A stretch of 64,000 nucleotides of DNA from Chrysomallon squamiferum (Eukaryota > Mollusca > Gastropoda > Neomphalida > Peltospiridae): positions 2,889,105 through 2,953,104 of the forward strand of contig CM022673.1 of the NCBI GenBank assembly GCA_012295275.1, given 5' to 3'. Shown here piece after piece: positions 1-15,845 of the stretch. Position 1 is the stretch's first letter, and the number at the start of each line of letters is the position of its first letter. The translations under genes and the position numbers were made by a program. The notes beneath the pieces were generated by a model that was given only the letters and a program-made list of their open reading frames with translations, was not told the DNA's origin and did not search any database.

Positions 1-939
1 ACTTAATTGTGTCCACTGTAACTTAAGACAATGGAGTGGTGTAATATGATAATGACTTGAAGGAATTCCTGTCTAGGTGTCTAGGTGTCTAGGTGTTCAG
101 TTTCATTTTACCCTAGCAGTTTTCCTATCAGATATATGAAACGTTTGAACTGTAACAGTTAAGAAAAAAACAACAAAAACAAACAAACAACAAAAAACCA
201 CAACCACTTAAAATGTTTCTTCTATTACAAAAGAATTATAAAACTGATTATATATGTTTGGTATCTAACAATCATTCAAATTAAAAATGTTTAAGGGTTA
301 ATTAAACACCAGTTCATTATTTTATTAATAAACTCAGACATATTCAGTTACAGTTTCAAAGTGTATCTTTTTTTTAATTTTTATATATGTTTTATAATGT
401 TATATATCAGACTGTCTCTATGAATATGTATCATTATGTAAGTACCTGTGTATGTCTGTATGTGTATGTGTATGTGTGTGTTACTTTGTATACCAGACTC
501 TCTGTATCTGCACTGATCTGTCTGTCTGTACGTGTATGCAGTCTGTGACACATCAAAGTTATCTATATAAATGTGTTCTTCATCTCCATTATAAGAACAT
601 TCAGTTTGAGATAACTGACTGTCTGCATTAACGAGATATCACTGATTGTTATGCAGTAATAGCTGCAGTAAATTAAACATTTGAGTGTCTCTGACAGAAG
701 CTATCTTAATTTCCTTCCACTTCATCAACATGGCCACATCTGTTTCTGACATTTCCTATGTACAAGTACAAACTGCACTGTAACAGAATATGTCTTAATT
801 AAAACAGAGATAAATGTATTGTATCTTCTGTCACAATCAATAGGTATTGTAAAGAATTTCATGTATATCTTTCATCCATTTATTATACAATTTTATCTTG
901 CACCTTCTCATTATACCCATTAGTTAGTTAGCATATTTT

Positions 940-1205
940 GTACCATTCATTAAAAATATGTATTTTATACCCACTCATTAAACAATACATCTTGTATCAT
1001 TCACCCATTCATTAAACAATACATCTTGCATCATTCACCCATTCATTAAACAATAGATCTTGCATCCACTCATTAAACAATACACCTTGAATCTTCCACT
1101 CATTAAACAATACATCTTGTATCATTCATCCATTCATTAAACAATACATCTTGCATCATTCACCCATTCATTAAACAATACATCTTGTACCCATTCATTA
1201 TGTAA
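940..1205 (+). repeat. Minisatellite, unit about 34 bp
   Basis: Tandem copies of a unit with core CATTAAACAATACATCTTG followed by a variable (T/C)ATCATTCACCCATT, about seven copies, some shortened. Contiguous, without spacers. Confidence 0.85.
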
Positions 1206-1869
1206 TAAAAAGTACCCATATGTTTTATACTGGAAACCTAATTTGAGAAACTGATACAAAATTAATAATACTGCAACACTAACAGCCATAAATCAAATAA
1301 GCTGAACACTGTAAAGTACAGCAAGGCAAATACAGATCAGCTGTTCTGCATCCACAAACCTTGGGGAGAAGCCATAAATAGTTTACACAGTTTATTTATA
1401 AGAACTGCATTTAACAAAATGGAAACCATATATGAATTAAATAAAGTTTTCACATTTGTGATTACACAAGTAATGCTTTATCCAAAAAAATAATAATAAA
1501 AAGAGAAAAGAAATATAACGATACTGTTGGGTAATAGACAGACAATTTCTAATTCCATATCTATTTAATTTTAATTAAAAAAAAACAGAGAGACAGTACA
1601 TTAAACTGAATACTACAACATCTGTGCAATACGTTGGATATGCAATACGGAAAACTGTTAAACACAAATAACCTTCAAATAAAAGCAAAACATAAACCAG
1701 ATGCATAAAACACTTTAACTACTAAACTTAAATACAGGCATATATATATATTTAGATAGTACAATAAATAAAGTATACACCAACATCTATGTAATAGATA
1801 AAACCAATAACCTGACTTAGAAAAGCATATGCCAAATAGGTAAAGCTGTTTAATTATCATTATTATCTC

Positions 1870-1873
<4 letters not shown>

Positions 1874-1929
<56 letters not shown>
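1874..1929 (+). repeat. (GA)n microsatellite
   Basis: Uninterrupted GA dinucleotide tract of about 56 bases. Confidence 0.97.
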
Positions 1930-1932
<3 letters not shown>

Positions 1933-3737
1933 TAAGTTAAGTATGCAACAGCATCTATGCAATACAGAGCAATATAAATCAAGTGGGCAAGATGATGTAT
2001 ATCAGTACTGGTTTCTGGAAACAGCTACCCATTGAGTTCACTATCTCTAGCACTGGATTTAATCTGACAATGGGAGCCAATTAGACAGCAAGATGGTAGT
2101 GGCTGAAGTAATGTGATAATAAAGAGGAAAACTAAATATCTGTGACTGATGAGCATTAGGCCACTTTGTCTCATTGTTAGCAGATAATAATACTCAGTAA
2201 AACAGTGAAGGACTTGTCAGAAAAAAAAGCGAAGGATATAAGCTGATACTTTCAGTGATCTGTTTTTAGACTCTCATAAAAATATCATTCACGTTGAAGA
2301 AACAAGAGCTCTCTGATTGGCTAGATTGGGAAATTTTCAAAAGTAGGACAAGATATTGTTAAGCATGCATGTGTTGGATGTATCCTATAGAACATTTTGT
2401 ACCAAGTCTGTAATACTATGTTATAACATGAGGATAATACTAAAAAAGATTGGGTTAGTATGTTAAATGATTGTTGTAGTATGGCAGACAATGAGGTTAG
2501 TATGTTAGAATAGAGGATAAGAGAAGTTTCAGTACAGTTTTCACACATCTACATCAAGTAAAATTTCATTCAGTAATTCATTTACTGCTCTGCTTTTTCT
2601 TCTTACTTGTTTTCTTACATAAAACTGCACCTTTACAGTGTAAAACAAATTAGTTTATTTAGAATTATTTATTTTTATTAAAGGTTACTTGCCAGTAGTG
2701 TTATTTTCATATGAAATACTGAAGCATTCTCTGTTTCATTTCCTTTGTTAGATGACTTATAGCTATACATTTTTGCTGCACGTAATTAACTTTTCCTCTG
2801 CACTTGTTAGTTCAGTAATAAAACTATTTATTTCCTTACACAGTTCATTCATAGCTGTTGTTTCCTTACATATTTTCTGTATAGTGTTACAGCAAACTAA
2901 ATTTTTTTCTTCACTTTTATTTGTTTATTATATCTGCTTTACTTTTTTGATTATTTAATTTAATTTGTTTTTTTTAAATAAATTTGTTTTTTTAATTTAT
3001 TGGTTTACTTTAAACATTACCTCCAAAAACATTTTCTTATGAAATATTGCACCATTCAACCTTTAAAATTTTATTACGAAACAAAGCATTATTCAAATTT
3101 CCTTTTTTAAAAAAATACACAACAGTTACTTCAAACAATCTAAAATACTCTCTGACATTAATTTTCTAACATCATTTTCCACATTAACTATTTACGTTCC
3201 ATATTTCCTTACACATTTTCTTATGTAAAACAAAATTACAGCACAGTCTCAAATTCTATTTTTAAAAATCACACACATGATATTTTACCATCCTCTGGGT
3301 TTTTTTAACTTTTAAAACATTAACTCTCTTAATATCTGAGCAGTGATCTCATCAGTGAAATGTTGAGATGCCAGACACAGGCAGATGCACATAACAGAGT
3401 TATCTGCGAAATGCTGTGGGAAGCAGACCAGTAGGGGAGATGTTTGGCATACTTCAACCAGGTGCAGTGCATGTCACTGGGAACATAACTCATGTATGTG
3501 GCATTGCCCAGTGTAACTATGAGTGTATGTCACGGGAGTGTCATAAACAGTCTTTATAGCCAGCAGTAAGGAGACTGCTATAAAAATAATGTCAATGATG
3601 ATAAACAGTTTAAAAGAGAGAAAAGGATGGAATGTGAATCAGGAAATTAATATAAATCAGATCAAAATCAAAATAAAATAAAACAACATATAAAACAAAT
3701 ATAAAAAAAATAATAAAATAAAATATAATAAAATATA

Positions 3738-3739
<2 letters not shown>

Positions 3740-3787
<48 letters not shown>
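3740..3787 (+). repeat. Poly(A) tract
   Basis: About 48 A residues preceded by AAAATATAATA repeats. It could be an old retroposon tail, but no element body is recognisable upstream. Confidence 0.95.
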
Positions 3788-3791
<4 letters not shown>

Positions 3792-4941
3792 CAAAATATA
3801 AAAAATTAATAAAAATAAAATAACTACCTTCTACAATGAAAAGAGTTTTTTATGTGAAAAATACAAACGCTGTCTAAAAGTTGCAATAATTAAATGAATT
3901 AAAACCTGGTAACCTGATCACAGAAGTTAATTAATGAGAAAATAATTGAGTGGATATAATGAAAATGTCACATACATCAAACATGTCTGCCAGCTATTAC
4001 CCACCCCTGGGTTTCTACTTGCTGTTACTCTCCCTTGTTTTGCACTTGCTAGCCATTAATTCCCCAGCCCTATTACCCACCAGTTTAATTAAGTTATTAA
4101 TAATTAGACATTGCCTCGATTACTTCTTACTTGACCAGAACTAAATGGGTCAGTTTTACACCAAGTGGTACAAGAGAGAAAATAACATGGCCATGCATTA
4201 GCTATGTAAACTGGTAGAATTCTCTAGTGAAATCGGTCACTGTGACCATTACAGACAGGCTTGAACCATCTTCTTCCATAGGTGCATGTAAAATAACCCA
4301 AGTTGCTTTTGTATATTAGGTTTGTAATGGATTTTAATGATCTTTAAACTGCAGTTATATAGAACAAATAATTATATGAAGACTGAGTACTTTAAATTTT
4401 ATGTACATGAATTAAGTTGCGTATAAAACAGGTTGAATATTTACAGTATGTACTGGATATAACAATGTCACATCAACAGATCAAGAAGTTAAATAAAATG
4501 TAAGTCAGTGTTTTCAAGTCTATATTGTTCTCATCATGAAGAAGTAGGTAAACTAAACTGACATTTATATTCATATACATTACCAACAGCAATCTGAAGG
4601 AAACATTTATGGTTAAAGCAATTTCTTAATGGTCTTGGTTATTTACCAGACTAATCAAATTGTAAAATAATTCAAACAGTGTGGCTTTCTGGAGCTTTCA
4701 AATTCGTTTTGAAGGAGCAGTTGAATGGAAATGTTGCTGTTTTATGATCACTGTGTTAAGTATAACCAAGCACTTGGTTGATCAAACAATTTTAATGGAA
4801 ACCTCTCAGTTATTTCCAGTTCCGGCTAGATGTATGTCAGGAATATTTGCACAGTGTATGTATATGTAGATGTATGTGTATTTGTGTATGTGACTATATA
4901 TGTATGCATGTATGTACATATGAATGCAGTTATTTATATAC

Positions 4942-4944
<3 letters not shown>

Positions 4945-4976
<32 letters not shown>
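4945..4976 (+). repeat. (TA)n microsatellite
   Basis: Perfect TA tract inside a TG/TA-rich stretch from about 4855 to 5035. Confidence 0.95.
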
Positions 4977-4978
<2 letters not shown>

Positions 4979-7200
4979 TAATGTATTTGTTCACATGTGT
5001 TTGTGTCTGTGTTTGTCTGTCTGTCTATGACTGCATACATGTAATTATAAAGCATTTTTGTTAGTAGTGATTTAAAATATAGAAATCGGATCTAAAGTTA
5101 TTTGCAGTCAGGACTGGGTACAAAGGAACATATGTGACCTGATGTGCACTGACACCAAACATTCCTGTGGGAAAATCCAAACAAGAAAACCTGCACTGAT
5201 AATCTTCAGAACAAAACAAAATAAATAAAAAATGAAAAAAAAAAAAGGAGAAAGAATCTAGACTTTAAAATCAAAATAACATTCCTTTTGCAAAAGTCAG
5301 ATAAAACAAACACATTTTTCCTTCTTTTTGGAAGTATTTAATATTTTTTTTTTTAATATAAAAAAAAATTCTCTGTACACTCAAAATACTAGTTATTTGG
5401 AAGCCCCAGATTTATACACGTCATCAAATAAGCCATTACTGTACAGATTATTTCTGTATTACTCTGTCAACAGCAAAAATGCATTTAAATGCCAGGATTT
5501 TTGAAATACACGACTTCCATATAATGTTTCAAAACTGTGACACCTTTAAGAAAAGAGCTGAAGACAGAAATAGTTTCTGAGGACACAAAGAAAAGGAGGT
5601 GTTAATATGTGTTTGAGTTTGTATATGTGTATATAGATATATTTCTTTTTTGTAATGTCCATTGTCAGTATATACTTTATGCCAGGCTTAAAACGAATGA
5701 AAAACTTTGCACAAAATAGTTAACAGCTATCCCAGTGCAAAATTACATACATACAACATATTCTCATAATTACTTACATACCAACACATTATACAGACAC
5801 ATTCACATCCAGACATACATATGTAACACTTGTGGCATCCATTATACATACACACTAACATTTTCTTTTATGTATTCACTTAATAAACATAAGACATAAT
5901 CCAGCCTGCACCCACTTAAAAAGACATGCGTATGAATGTACAAGATTAACTTTTTAAAACAACAACAAAAAACATTTCAGTAATGTAATAAAGTTAAAAC
6001 CAGCATGACAGTTTCAACCCTAGAGAAATGTGAATAGTTTACATACTTCAACAAATACAGCCTGAAGAAAATTTGAAGGGCTTGTCAAGTTTCAAAAACC
6101 TGACTACATTAACTGCATGTATTCTTCTACAAGCATGATTCAATTACAAAAATAAACAGTCACTTCAAGAAACTAGTTTCAGAAACACTGGAGAAAGAAT
6201 ACTGGCAGTTGTAATGTTAAATAACATCATTAAGTTAACATGAAATAATATAATACAAATTATAATGTAATGTAATGTAATACAAAAATAATGTAATATA
6301 ATAATAACAATATAATATAATATAATACATGTATAATGTACTGTAATGAAATATAGTACAATACAATTTCCCAGTTATTTAAATGTAGGTATTTAACACC
6401 ATATAATATTGATAAATTATCGTCATTCAGGTATTTACTTTTACATTTTAAAACACAGATAAATACAACACATACAAATGTAGAAACATACATTCAGACG
6501 TAACAATCCAACACAAACACACAGACAGACAGACAGTTGTAACATCCACACACACACACACACAGACAGACAGACATTCAATACTGCAACAAAGCAGAAT
6601 GTAGAAGGAGAACTCACACACACATTAACTCAATGCCAATCTAAACAGTGCCCAGGGACACAGTCCTGATGCTATTCCATCCACTGCCTTCACTTTCACT
6701 TATGTCATACCCAGTATTTCACAGGCCTCTGTACAATACAGCTCTTTTTCCACACCGTGGGTGATGGGATATGAGTTTATGCCATATAAATAATTTTTAT
6801 TGCTCTGCAGTTCGATGATTTCAGACTGATCAGTGAAAAGCTCAGTTAATGATTGGACTGCTTCCAGACAGGGTCAGGTCACTCTTGCCAGTTCTGTTGG
6901 TTTTACTTATCAGTTTTCTATAATACCACTTTATAGTGTGTGTGTGTGTGTGTGTATACATGTATGTATATAGAGAATTATATGTAATTTAATTAACATA
7001 AGAAAATTATTTGGTGCCATATTGTCTAGAAAAATATGTAAGAAAATTTGTGCAGTGAACTCACATGTATTCATTATAAATATAATATATAACATGCATC
7101 ATATCATTATCAATTTTACTTTATTCCTCTGAAGTTTTCTGTGTTTTTTTTTTTTTTGTCAGGGGGTTTATTCAAGTTATTGTTGCACATTTGAATATCC

Positions 7201-7202
<2 letters not shown>

Positions 7203-7235
<33 letters not shown>

Positions 7236-7292
7236 TATGTATATATATGCATATTAAGATATGCAAAAAATTAAAAAAAAAAAAAAAAAAAG
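7203..7292 (+). repeat. (CA)n followed by poly(A)
   Basis: CA tract at 7203-7233 and an A-rich run at 7265-7291. Confidence 0.9.
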
Positions 7293-9454
7293 GTAAAGAA
7301 TACTTAAAATAAAGAGAAAAGTAAATAAATAAATAAATACCCTCCCAAAAAGAAAAAGTAGGTAAAAATATAAATATTAAAAAAGAAAATGAAGATAAAA
7401 ACAATAAATAAATTAAAATGACAACAACAGTAATAATAAAACTTGAACAAACCCCCTGAAAAAAACCACCCCAAAAACTTCAGAAGAATAAAGTGAAAAA
7501 ACAAAAAAACAAACAAACAAAAGATAAACAGGAAAAAGGAAAGGTAGAAAATAAAAATATAATATTATGACACATAAGATATTAATGGATGATGATTGTG
7601 CACAGAAGACAGTCTAGGTATGAGAACGAAGTTTACAAACAGCCCAGCCTAAAATATTTTATCTGTCTGAATCACACTGAGGAACTCATTTCTTAAAGTT
7701 ATGTGTTTACATCAAGTAGGATAAAAATTTATCAGAATGACTTCTTCTTTTTTTGATATTTTTTTGTAGACGTAATCTTACAGAAATAAAGTAAATCTAA
7801 ACATGTTCCTTTTTTAGGACTGTTTAATATCGTCTTTGAAACTGCATGTATTGAAAAAAATAAAAATAAAAATATTAAAAGGAAGGTTATTAATAATTCT
7901 GAGAAATTTTATATAAAAAAATAAGCAACATATTTATAATTTATAATAATAATAATAATAATAATATAAAATTTATATGAAATATAGCATAGCCTAACCT
8001 AATAATATTCCATAATATAATACAATAAGAAATTAAATTAAAAATCAAATGAAATTAATAATAATGGATAAAAAGAAATAACAAACCATAAAAATAAAAA
8101 TTAAGTAAAAATAAAAATATAATAAGAACATACATTTTTACCTTTCATTAGAAAAAGCCCCATTCGGCACCAAACATGATAAGATAATATTATTTTAATA
8201 TAATTCTGTTTATCCTATTTATTTTTCTCTATCACAGTGAAGACAAATGGAGACAACTAAATCAGCTTTATCAGAATATTTAGAAAAACAAAAAAAAAAT
8301 AATATAAATACAACAAAGATAAAAATAATATAGTGTATACCAGAACTGACAAAACTCACATATAATAATTTATTGTTTTACATGACTGCTTATGCATTCT
8401 GATTGCTCAAATGATAAATTATGTTTTTTATTTAAATATTTTTATTTATTTATTAGATAATATTAATAAGTAATGGTAGAAGTAGTAATAGTAGTATTAG
8501 CAGTAGACAAGGTAGTAATGCTAATAGCATTGTTGTTATTGTTATTATTATTATTAAATTTAAATTACAACTGTTTTAAAATACATTTCACATATGCAAA
8601 AACAACAAGAACTGCCTTTTAACAAATGATAACCTTTCCTATTTACTAACAAAGTGAAAGAAAATAAAAATATTTGTTCTGATCATCAAGAAATCGTACA
8701 CAGAAAACTCGTGTAAGAAAAATGGACAGATTTTTACCACTGATCAAAACGGAGTAATATTTTTATTAACATTTCAGCCACACTGGTCAGCTCTTAATAA
8801 TACACCAATTGCTACATCATGCATTTAATGCAGAATCCTCTGGAAATCAATATATGTCGAAGGCCAGAACCGCAGTCCTACAATCATATTACATATCCAT
8901 TAAGCAAATACTTCTGTAGGGAAAAAGGACAGAAAAGGTTCGTGGCCAGTTGGAGTATAACATGAATACATAGTGGGTTTTTATCTATTCTGTTTTATTA
9001 TTATTATTAATAATCTCAGTTTGGTAAACAGTTTAATGACTACAAACGTTCACACCAATCTTTTGTCTGCGGGTTCTTATAAAGCTAATTTATTTCTCCA
9101 CAACTAGGTATGCAGTATATATTTGTATTATATCCCATACGAGTACGTGTTGGCTGTAACGTACTTGTGGAATACAGCATATATGAAATGAAATGAGGTT
9201 TATGAAATGAGTTGTTGCAAAGAAAGTGAATTAAGTGTTTTGAAGATGGACATTAATGTAATTTACATTTAATCTATTATCTATGTGTAACTGTTCATAA
9301 TTTTTCTGTTTTGAAGCAGGGTATATGTGAGAGGAATTTTTTTTTAAATTATTATGTTACAGTTATTAATTTTTAATCCAGACAGTGGTGATACAAAATA
9401 GGGTGATGGAAAGTAGAATGTGTAAAACATCCCTTGCTGTTAGTAAAAAGCTAT

Positions 9455-9458
<4 letters not shown>

Positions 9459-9535
<77 letters not shown>

Positions 9536-9542
9536 ACACACA
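9459..9542 (+). repeat. (GA)n-(CA)n microsatellite
   Basis: GA tract of about 73 bases running directly into CA. Confidence 0.97.
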
Positions 9543-10206
9543 TACATTACCAGTTATGGCAGAGACAATAAGAATCATATTTAAACAACTATCCTGAAAG
9601 CATGTCTACCTGATACTGTCTGACTCATAATTCTTAAACAGAAGATAATAATTTTAAAATTTCTGAAAGTATTGCAATATATAAAACTTCCATTAATTCC
9701 TTCTTAACACACACACACACAAAAAAATTATGTAATACAGGGTTTAAAATTTTAAAAGAATTGAAATATGAAATATGGCAGAAGAAGCAGTATTGTATGA
9801 AGAGTATTGTATACTGATAAATCAGTAAGATAACGAGATATAACAGGTGGACTGATGATGTTATCTGGGGAGGGGGGGGGAAAGTGAATCACAACACCAT
9901 CTGCTACATGTGTAGATTGTAGGCAGGATCAGAATGGATATACAAACCTACAGCAGCCAGCCTGGGTGTGTCATCACCCCCTGCAGTCAGAAAACATCTG
10001 ACAAAGATATTAAAACCACTGCACTTTCTTTATTTTTAAAACTGTATATTCTCTCCTTCTAACAAATGTCTTCACTGAACTGACAAAATCTCTAAAGCAT
10101 TTATTTCTTAAGTACAGCCAGCCATCCTGATGTATTTAACTAGAACTATAATTATTTATATCAGGAAATTGTAATTCTTACCTTGGTTTTAAAATTATCA
10201 TCACAC

Positions 10207-10208
<2 letters not shown>

Positions 10209-10251
<43 letters not shown>

Positions 10252-10267
10252 GAGACACACACACACA
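10209..10267 (+). repeat. (CA)n microsatellite
   Basis: CA tract interrupted once by GACAGAGA. A second CA tract with a GCGC interruption lies at 10760-10801. Confidence 0.95.
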
Positions 10268-11769
10268 TGCATGCTTACAGGCACACTTATATATATACAG
10301 AGAGAAAAGTAATTATTTATGAATCGGCCATTAATTACTTCAACAAATGTATCATTTTCTAGTACAATTCCTATGTAAGCTGATAACTGTTAATTAATAC
10401 TCTCTCTGCCAGCTATTTCTTTACATTTGTAAAACCATGCTATAACGCATCCTGCAGTAATAAAAATCTGGAACAGTGTAATAATCATACAGTGTGGCTG
10501 CTATTTCCTCCCTCTAAGAACAATTTCACACACATCCTTTTAATTACCTCCTTGTAATCATTATTCCTGAATTTCATGAGATTTCTCAGTCTGTTTTTAA
10601 AATTTCATAAACTGTTAACATAAAACTACATAAAATAGTGATAAGTGACATAGAATTATTAGTTGTATAGTTTTTTGTTTTATTTTAGTTATTTTATGTT
10701 AATGTTACTTCACTACCAATAAAACTGAAGTATTTAGAACAGACTTTAAATTATCTTTGCACACACATACACACACACACACGCGCACACACACACACAC
10801 AATGTACTTTTGATAGTATCTACATTAATGTTATACAAAATATTGGGTTTATCATTATAATTTACAGTAAAATTTCAAAAGGGTATACTAGAAAAGACAT
10901 TAATTACTACTAATCCACAAAAAGATAAACAAGTATAATGCTGTAAATTTTCAAAACCAATGTATGTGAAATATATGTATATATGGAACAAGGTTAAATA
11001 CTGTTTGTATGTGTATCTGGGTTGTTAATATATTTTTATTAGCAACACAAAAACAGGCCTGGATACAGATTTACATTTGAATGCACAGAATTTAACACAA
11101 CACTTGTACTGTGAGTTCAAAATGAAATATATTACAAGCTATTAAAATTTGTTATTATGCAAACATTATGATAATTATTCTGTATTAATAATGCAAATAT
11201 TATATATATATATATATAAATTATTCAGTTATATCTTAAGTTGTAAAATATTTGAAACTATCTTGCATCTCTAAAAGACATTTATGAATATTTCAAAGTT
11301 AAATTAGAAACAGGTTAATGTTACAGCAAATAGAAGTTTGCAATAAATTACAGCTTAGAACAAACATCATTTATTTTCCTCAAATATAAAAAAAATATTT
11401 GCTGAATGTTATTAAATAAATAAATAATATTACATTTCCAATTTTCATCTTTTTTTTTTTTTAAATTTATGTTTTTTTTTTTTTCTTTTTTTTTTTTTGT
11501 ATTATTATTTTTTTTAATGCTGATAATCATCTCATGAATTTTGTTTTGCAAAATGTATTTTTTAACCTTCCTCCTCTGTTTACAGGTAGAGAGACTTTTG
11601 TGGAAATGCACCTAAGCAGATGCTAAACACAGTATTAACGATATGCTAAGTGGTTTGTATCTGCAAAATGTATAAAAAAGAGACAGAAATACACAGATTT
11701 CGAAAGGTGAAGTAAAATTAATTTATTCTTTTCTTGAACAAAACCTTCTTACACAGATTTATTTTATTA

Positions 11770-11770
11770 A

Positions 11771-11820
<50 letters not shown>
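11770..11820 (+). repeat. (ATT)n microsatellite
   Basis: Perfect trinucleotide tract of about 50 bases. Confidence 0.95.
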
Positions 11821-11822
<2 letters not shown>

Positions 11823-12592
11823 ATCACTATTATAAACTGAAAATGTGTTATACTCATATTTAACAATTTTTGAAAAATATATAATAAATTATGATATAAA
11901 GACACATAGACAAATGCAGAAAATAACAACACACAACAAACACATGTACACATAAACAAAAATAATCATAATTAAAAAGTCACACACACTTGCATGTACA
12001 AACACATACAAACACATACATACATCTATTCAATTTTTTCCCACCTAAAGAACATATTACATTCATCACTGTCAGATACAAGATGTATTCCATCTCATTC
12101 AGCTTTCTGTATGAGTAACAGCAGGGCATTCTGCACCAGCTTACAACCACAACACAGCCCAACATGTTTCCAAAATACACAGAAGACAGTTTAATACAAA
12201 CATTAATTTGCAGTAATATAATCTGTATATATATATATATATATATTAACTAGTAGACAGAACACACACAACATACACCTCATTTGCATTTTTATGTCAC
12301 AAAAATAAGATCTTGTTTATCCAATGCAGTGATGTATTACTCTGTAACAAAGTCAGTTGTGTTTGTAATGTTTTTGTGCAAATGAATAATTCAGTAGAAT
12401 GTGTTGAACCCAAATAATGCCCTAATGTTGCAGTGTGGTTTGCATATAATATTAGTATGAAGAGCTCAGCGATATTTTAATTTGTAATGTGATTATTACA
12501 TAACTATTATGAATGCAGATAGTGTTACAATAGATACTAATAATGGTATTATACCATGTGTGGCCTATATATTTACATATGTAAGACATGCA

Positions 12593-12594
<2 letters not shown>

Positions 12595-12647
<53 letters not shown>
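12595..12647 (+). repeat. (ATT)n microsatellite
   Basis: Perfect trinucleotide tract; a (CA)n tract follows at 12718-12740. Confidence 0.95.
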
Positions 12648-14955
12648 TGTATACTACTTATAACTAAAAGTTTTTATTAATTTTAGTTTTATCTTACCAA
12701 ATACATAAACATGCAGACACACACACACACACACACACACAAAACAAAATACTATTTCCATCTACTTACACTTCCTTTTAACCTCACAATCTTTAAATTT
12801 AGAAGTCTAAATCTGCTATGAGCAAAACTTCCAGAACATTTCCTTTTGATATAAAAAAATATAAAGTAGAAGGCTAACCCATAAACATCAACAAAAAATG
12901 TTAATAAACAACCACTTATAAAAATACATTTACTCACAAAGAAAATTCAGATCTATAATTTATAAATAATAAGTCTATACACAGCTGACAAGACAAGGCA
13001 GCACTTTTATGACAAAGAGAGGAGAAATATATATGGCTGAAGAATATCCAGTTTCATAAGCCAGTTTTAACAATCTATCCAAGAAATAAAGAAAGAAAAA
13101 GACTTCACAGTCTCCTGAAATTGCAGTAGCAGTATGAATATTGGTACTTACAGTTTACCATACAGACCAGCAGCAACTGCAGAAGTCAGTAGCCGATGAT
13201 GATACTGATGACGATGATGATGGTGATGATGACCAGAACTAATAACAATTCAGGACAATCCCAGAAATTCCCAACAAGAAAGAGTTAATCACCAAGGCCA
13301 GAGAGAGACACATGCAAGTGTGTGTGAAGAGATGACAGGCAAACCTGGCTCACTTCCAGCAGTGGTAGCAGGGTTGGCAGTTTGAAGATGATGTTAGAAT
13401 AATTATTTAAAATGTGTGAGCAGTGAAAAACCCCAGAATTACTTTTTTTTTATAATTTTTTTTTTTTATCTGTTTGACTCTTGGTTTCAGAGAGACAATA
13501 CCCAAGGCAGGGCAGTTTACAAAACAAAAGCCTTGCAAGCAGTCAGTGTAATTATTTCAAAGCTTCCTCATTCATGACGTGTCATGCATCAGTGAATGTT
13601 GTGATTGCTGTAGCATGTGAGAGACCTATCACCCCTTGGAACAAGGAGTGTTTGGGAATGGTCCAAAAGATGTGAAGAATGTTTGTAGCCAATGGGAGAG
13701 CAGTGTTGAGGACATCCCATCCAAAGGCTTGTGATGAACATTTCCATATATGGAAAGGCATGCCTGCTGTACAAGGTCAGTGACTCACTAGGGGAATCCC
13801 CAATGTCTAGACGGACACAAAGAAATTACTGGAGGGAACAAAATTAAAATCAATAGAAGACAATGACAGCAATTATGTAATTAAACTAAAAAAAAAAAAA
13901 TTAAAAATTAAATACTAAAATTATAATTAATAAATATATATATATATTTTAAAAACTTAAATCTAGATAAATGTTTTGATTTTTATATTGAAAAAAAAAT
14001 TGGATAATGGTTTATATTTCTTTTTCTCAGAATCTCCCTTTTTAGTGCTTGATCTCTCTCTCTCTCTCTCTCTCTCATTCTCTGTTATCTCTTGTTCAGT
14101 ATTGCTGTTTAAATTACATTCTTTCTACTTTGATTCATTCATCACTTATTCCTGTTACTAACTGCCTTCTCTCACACATTACCATCACAATAACAAATCT
14201 ATTCACCAACATTTTTTATTTTTACCATTTCTTTCTTTCTTTCAGTCTGGCATTTCATTTGACACATATTTCAAATATCTGATTCGTCCTATCACAACAC
14301 AAACCCTAATTCACTATTGATCACCAACTTCAATTTGCACCTTTGCAAAAAAACATAAAACCCAGAATATCAGACATTTTACAACAAAACAAAATATCTC
14401 TCTTATTGTCTATTTTTTGTTGTTGTCAGGATAAACTTTTACATGTCATTCAAGGTAAAGCCTGCATGCTCTACAAAATGTCAAAGCCTCAAACAGTTTA
14501 ACAAACACTCCTTCAGTCAAACAACATGCATTTGATAAGGTATATGTGAAGTATTTTTTGAAACTTTGGAGCACAGATTTGGACTGGGAGTTTTTTTTTT
14601 TCCCTTTCTTTCTCTTTGTCACATGTTCATGATCATCAGTCAATTGAATGTCACCAAGTAATTATTTTAGAAAACAGATGACAGTCCAGACAAGTGAGTC
14701 ACAGCATTTAAAGTGTTACGTCATCAAGTCTTGCTGGGCACAGTAATACGTCTAAACAATATTACTTTTTATTAAACCTTTGATGCATATAATTGGTATT
14801 ATGCAGATGTGAGAAAAACAGTTTGGGAATATAAATTAAGGGAGGATGGAATAAATTATAGGGAAAATGTATTATACGAACTGAAATTCTGAAATTATTC
14901 ATAGCACAAGGTGATTAAATACTAAAATCAGATGCCTCATTGATATATATTCCAG

Positions 14956-14998
<43 letters not shown>
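14956..14998. repeat. Self-complementary (TAA)n(TTA)n tract
   Basis: (TAA)n switches to (TTA)n at its middle, making a perfect hairpin of trinucleotides. Confidence 0.95.
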
Positions 14999-15494
14999 TG
15001 AAGGTCAAAAAAATCTAAATAAAGTCAGTTTTCATTTCAAAACTGTCCTAATACCAACTATAGACAAACAATGCATTTTTAAAAAACATCATTAAAATTT
15101 AAATCCTTACAAAATCTAGAAGACATGGTATTTTTGTGAGCATTAACATTGTGAATCACTGGGTACTAGCTGGAATGGTGAAAATGCACTAAGAAGGTTT
15201 GATCTTGTGACCTATTATGCTTAGGGCACACATGTAACAAACGAACCACACCTGTCTGCTGATCAAAATTAAGCAAAATATACTATGTCAAACTTATATA
15301 AATGATTTAAGATTTTTATTTTTTTTGAATATTTAGTCATCCAGATGCACATTCACAGCTCAGTCAGTTTCAATCAGCTTTGTGGCAGTTTTGTGATATG
15401 TCAGGCTAAAAGCATTTTGTCAGTTATTACTGTTAAATAAAATACAAAAGATAAACTAAATCAAGTTGATAAAATAAAACAAAATGAAATAATA

Positions 15495-15687
15495 AGATAT
15501 GTGTGTGTGTGTGTGTGTTTATGTATATATATGTGTGTGTGCGTGTGTGTGTAAATGTATATATGTGTGTGTGTGTGTACACATACATATATACATATAT
15601 ATACAAACATATATTCATATATATATACAAACATATATTCATATATATATACAAACATATATTCATATAGATATACAAACACATATA

Positions 15688-15722
<35 letters not shown>

Positions 15723-15845
15723 CACACACATATATACATATATACATACATATATACACATATATATGCATATATATATACACATATATACATATATACA
15801 CACATATACATATACATATACACACACACACACACACACATATAT
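15495..15845. repeat. Compound TG/TA/CA region with internal tandem repeat
   Basis: (TG)n blocks at the left (15499-15578), (CA)n at the right (15821-15840), and (TA)n-rich sequence between, so the ends can pair. Inside, at about 15600-15690, a unit containing ACAAACATATATTCATATA recurs four times. Long open frames here are low-complexity artefacts. Confidence 0.85.

Noticed and set aside
13481-13774. Overlapping 61-64 aa frames in a complex, non-repetitive patch
   Set aside because: No family resemblance and no convincing splice borders; could be part of an unknown repeat or lncRNA, but nothing supports a protein.
15120-15260. Possible tRNA-derived SINE (GGTTTGATC resembling a B box)
   Set aside because: No convincing A box at the right distance and no poly(A) or repeat tail next to it.
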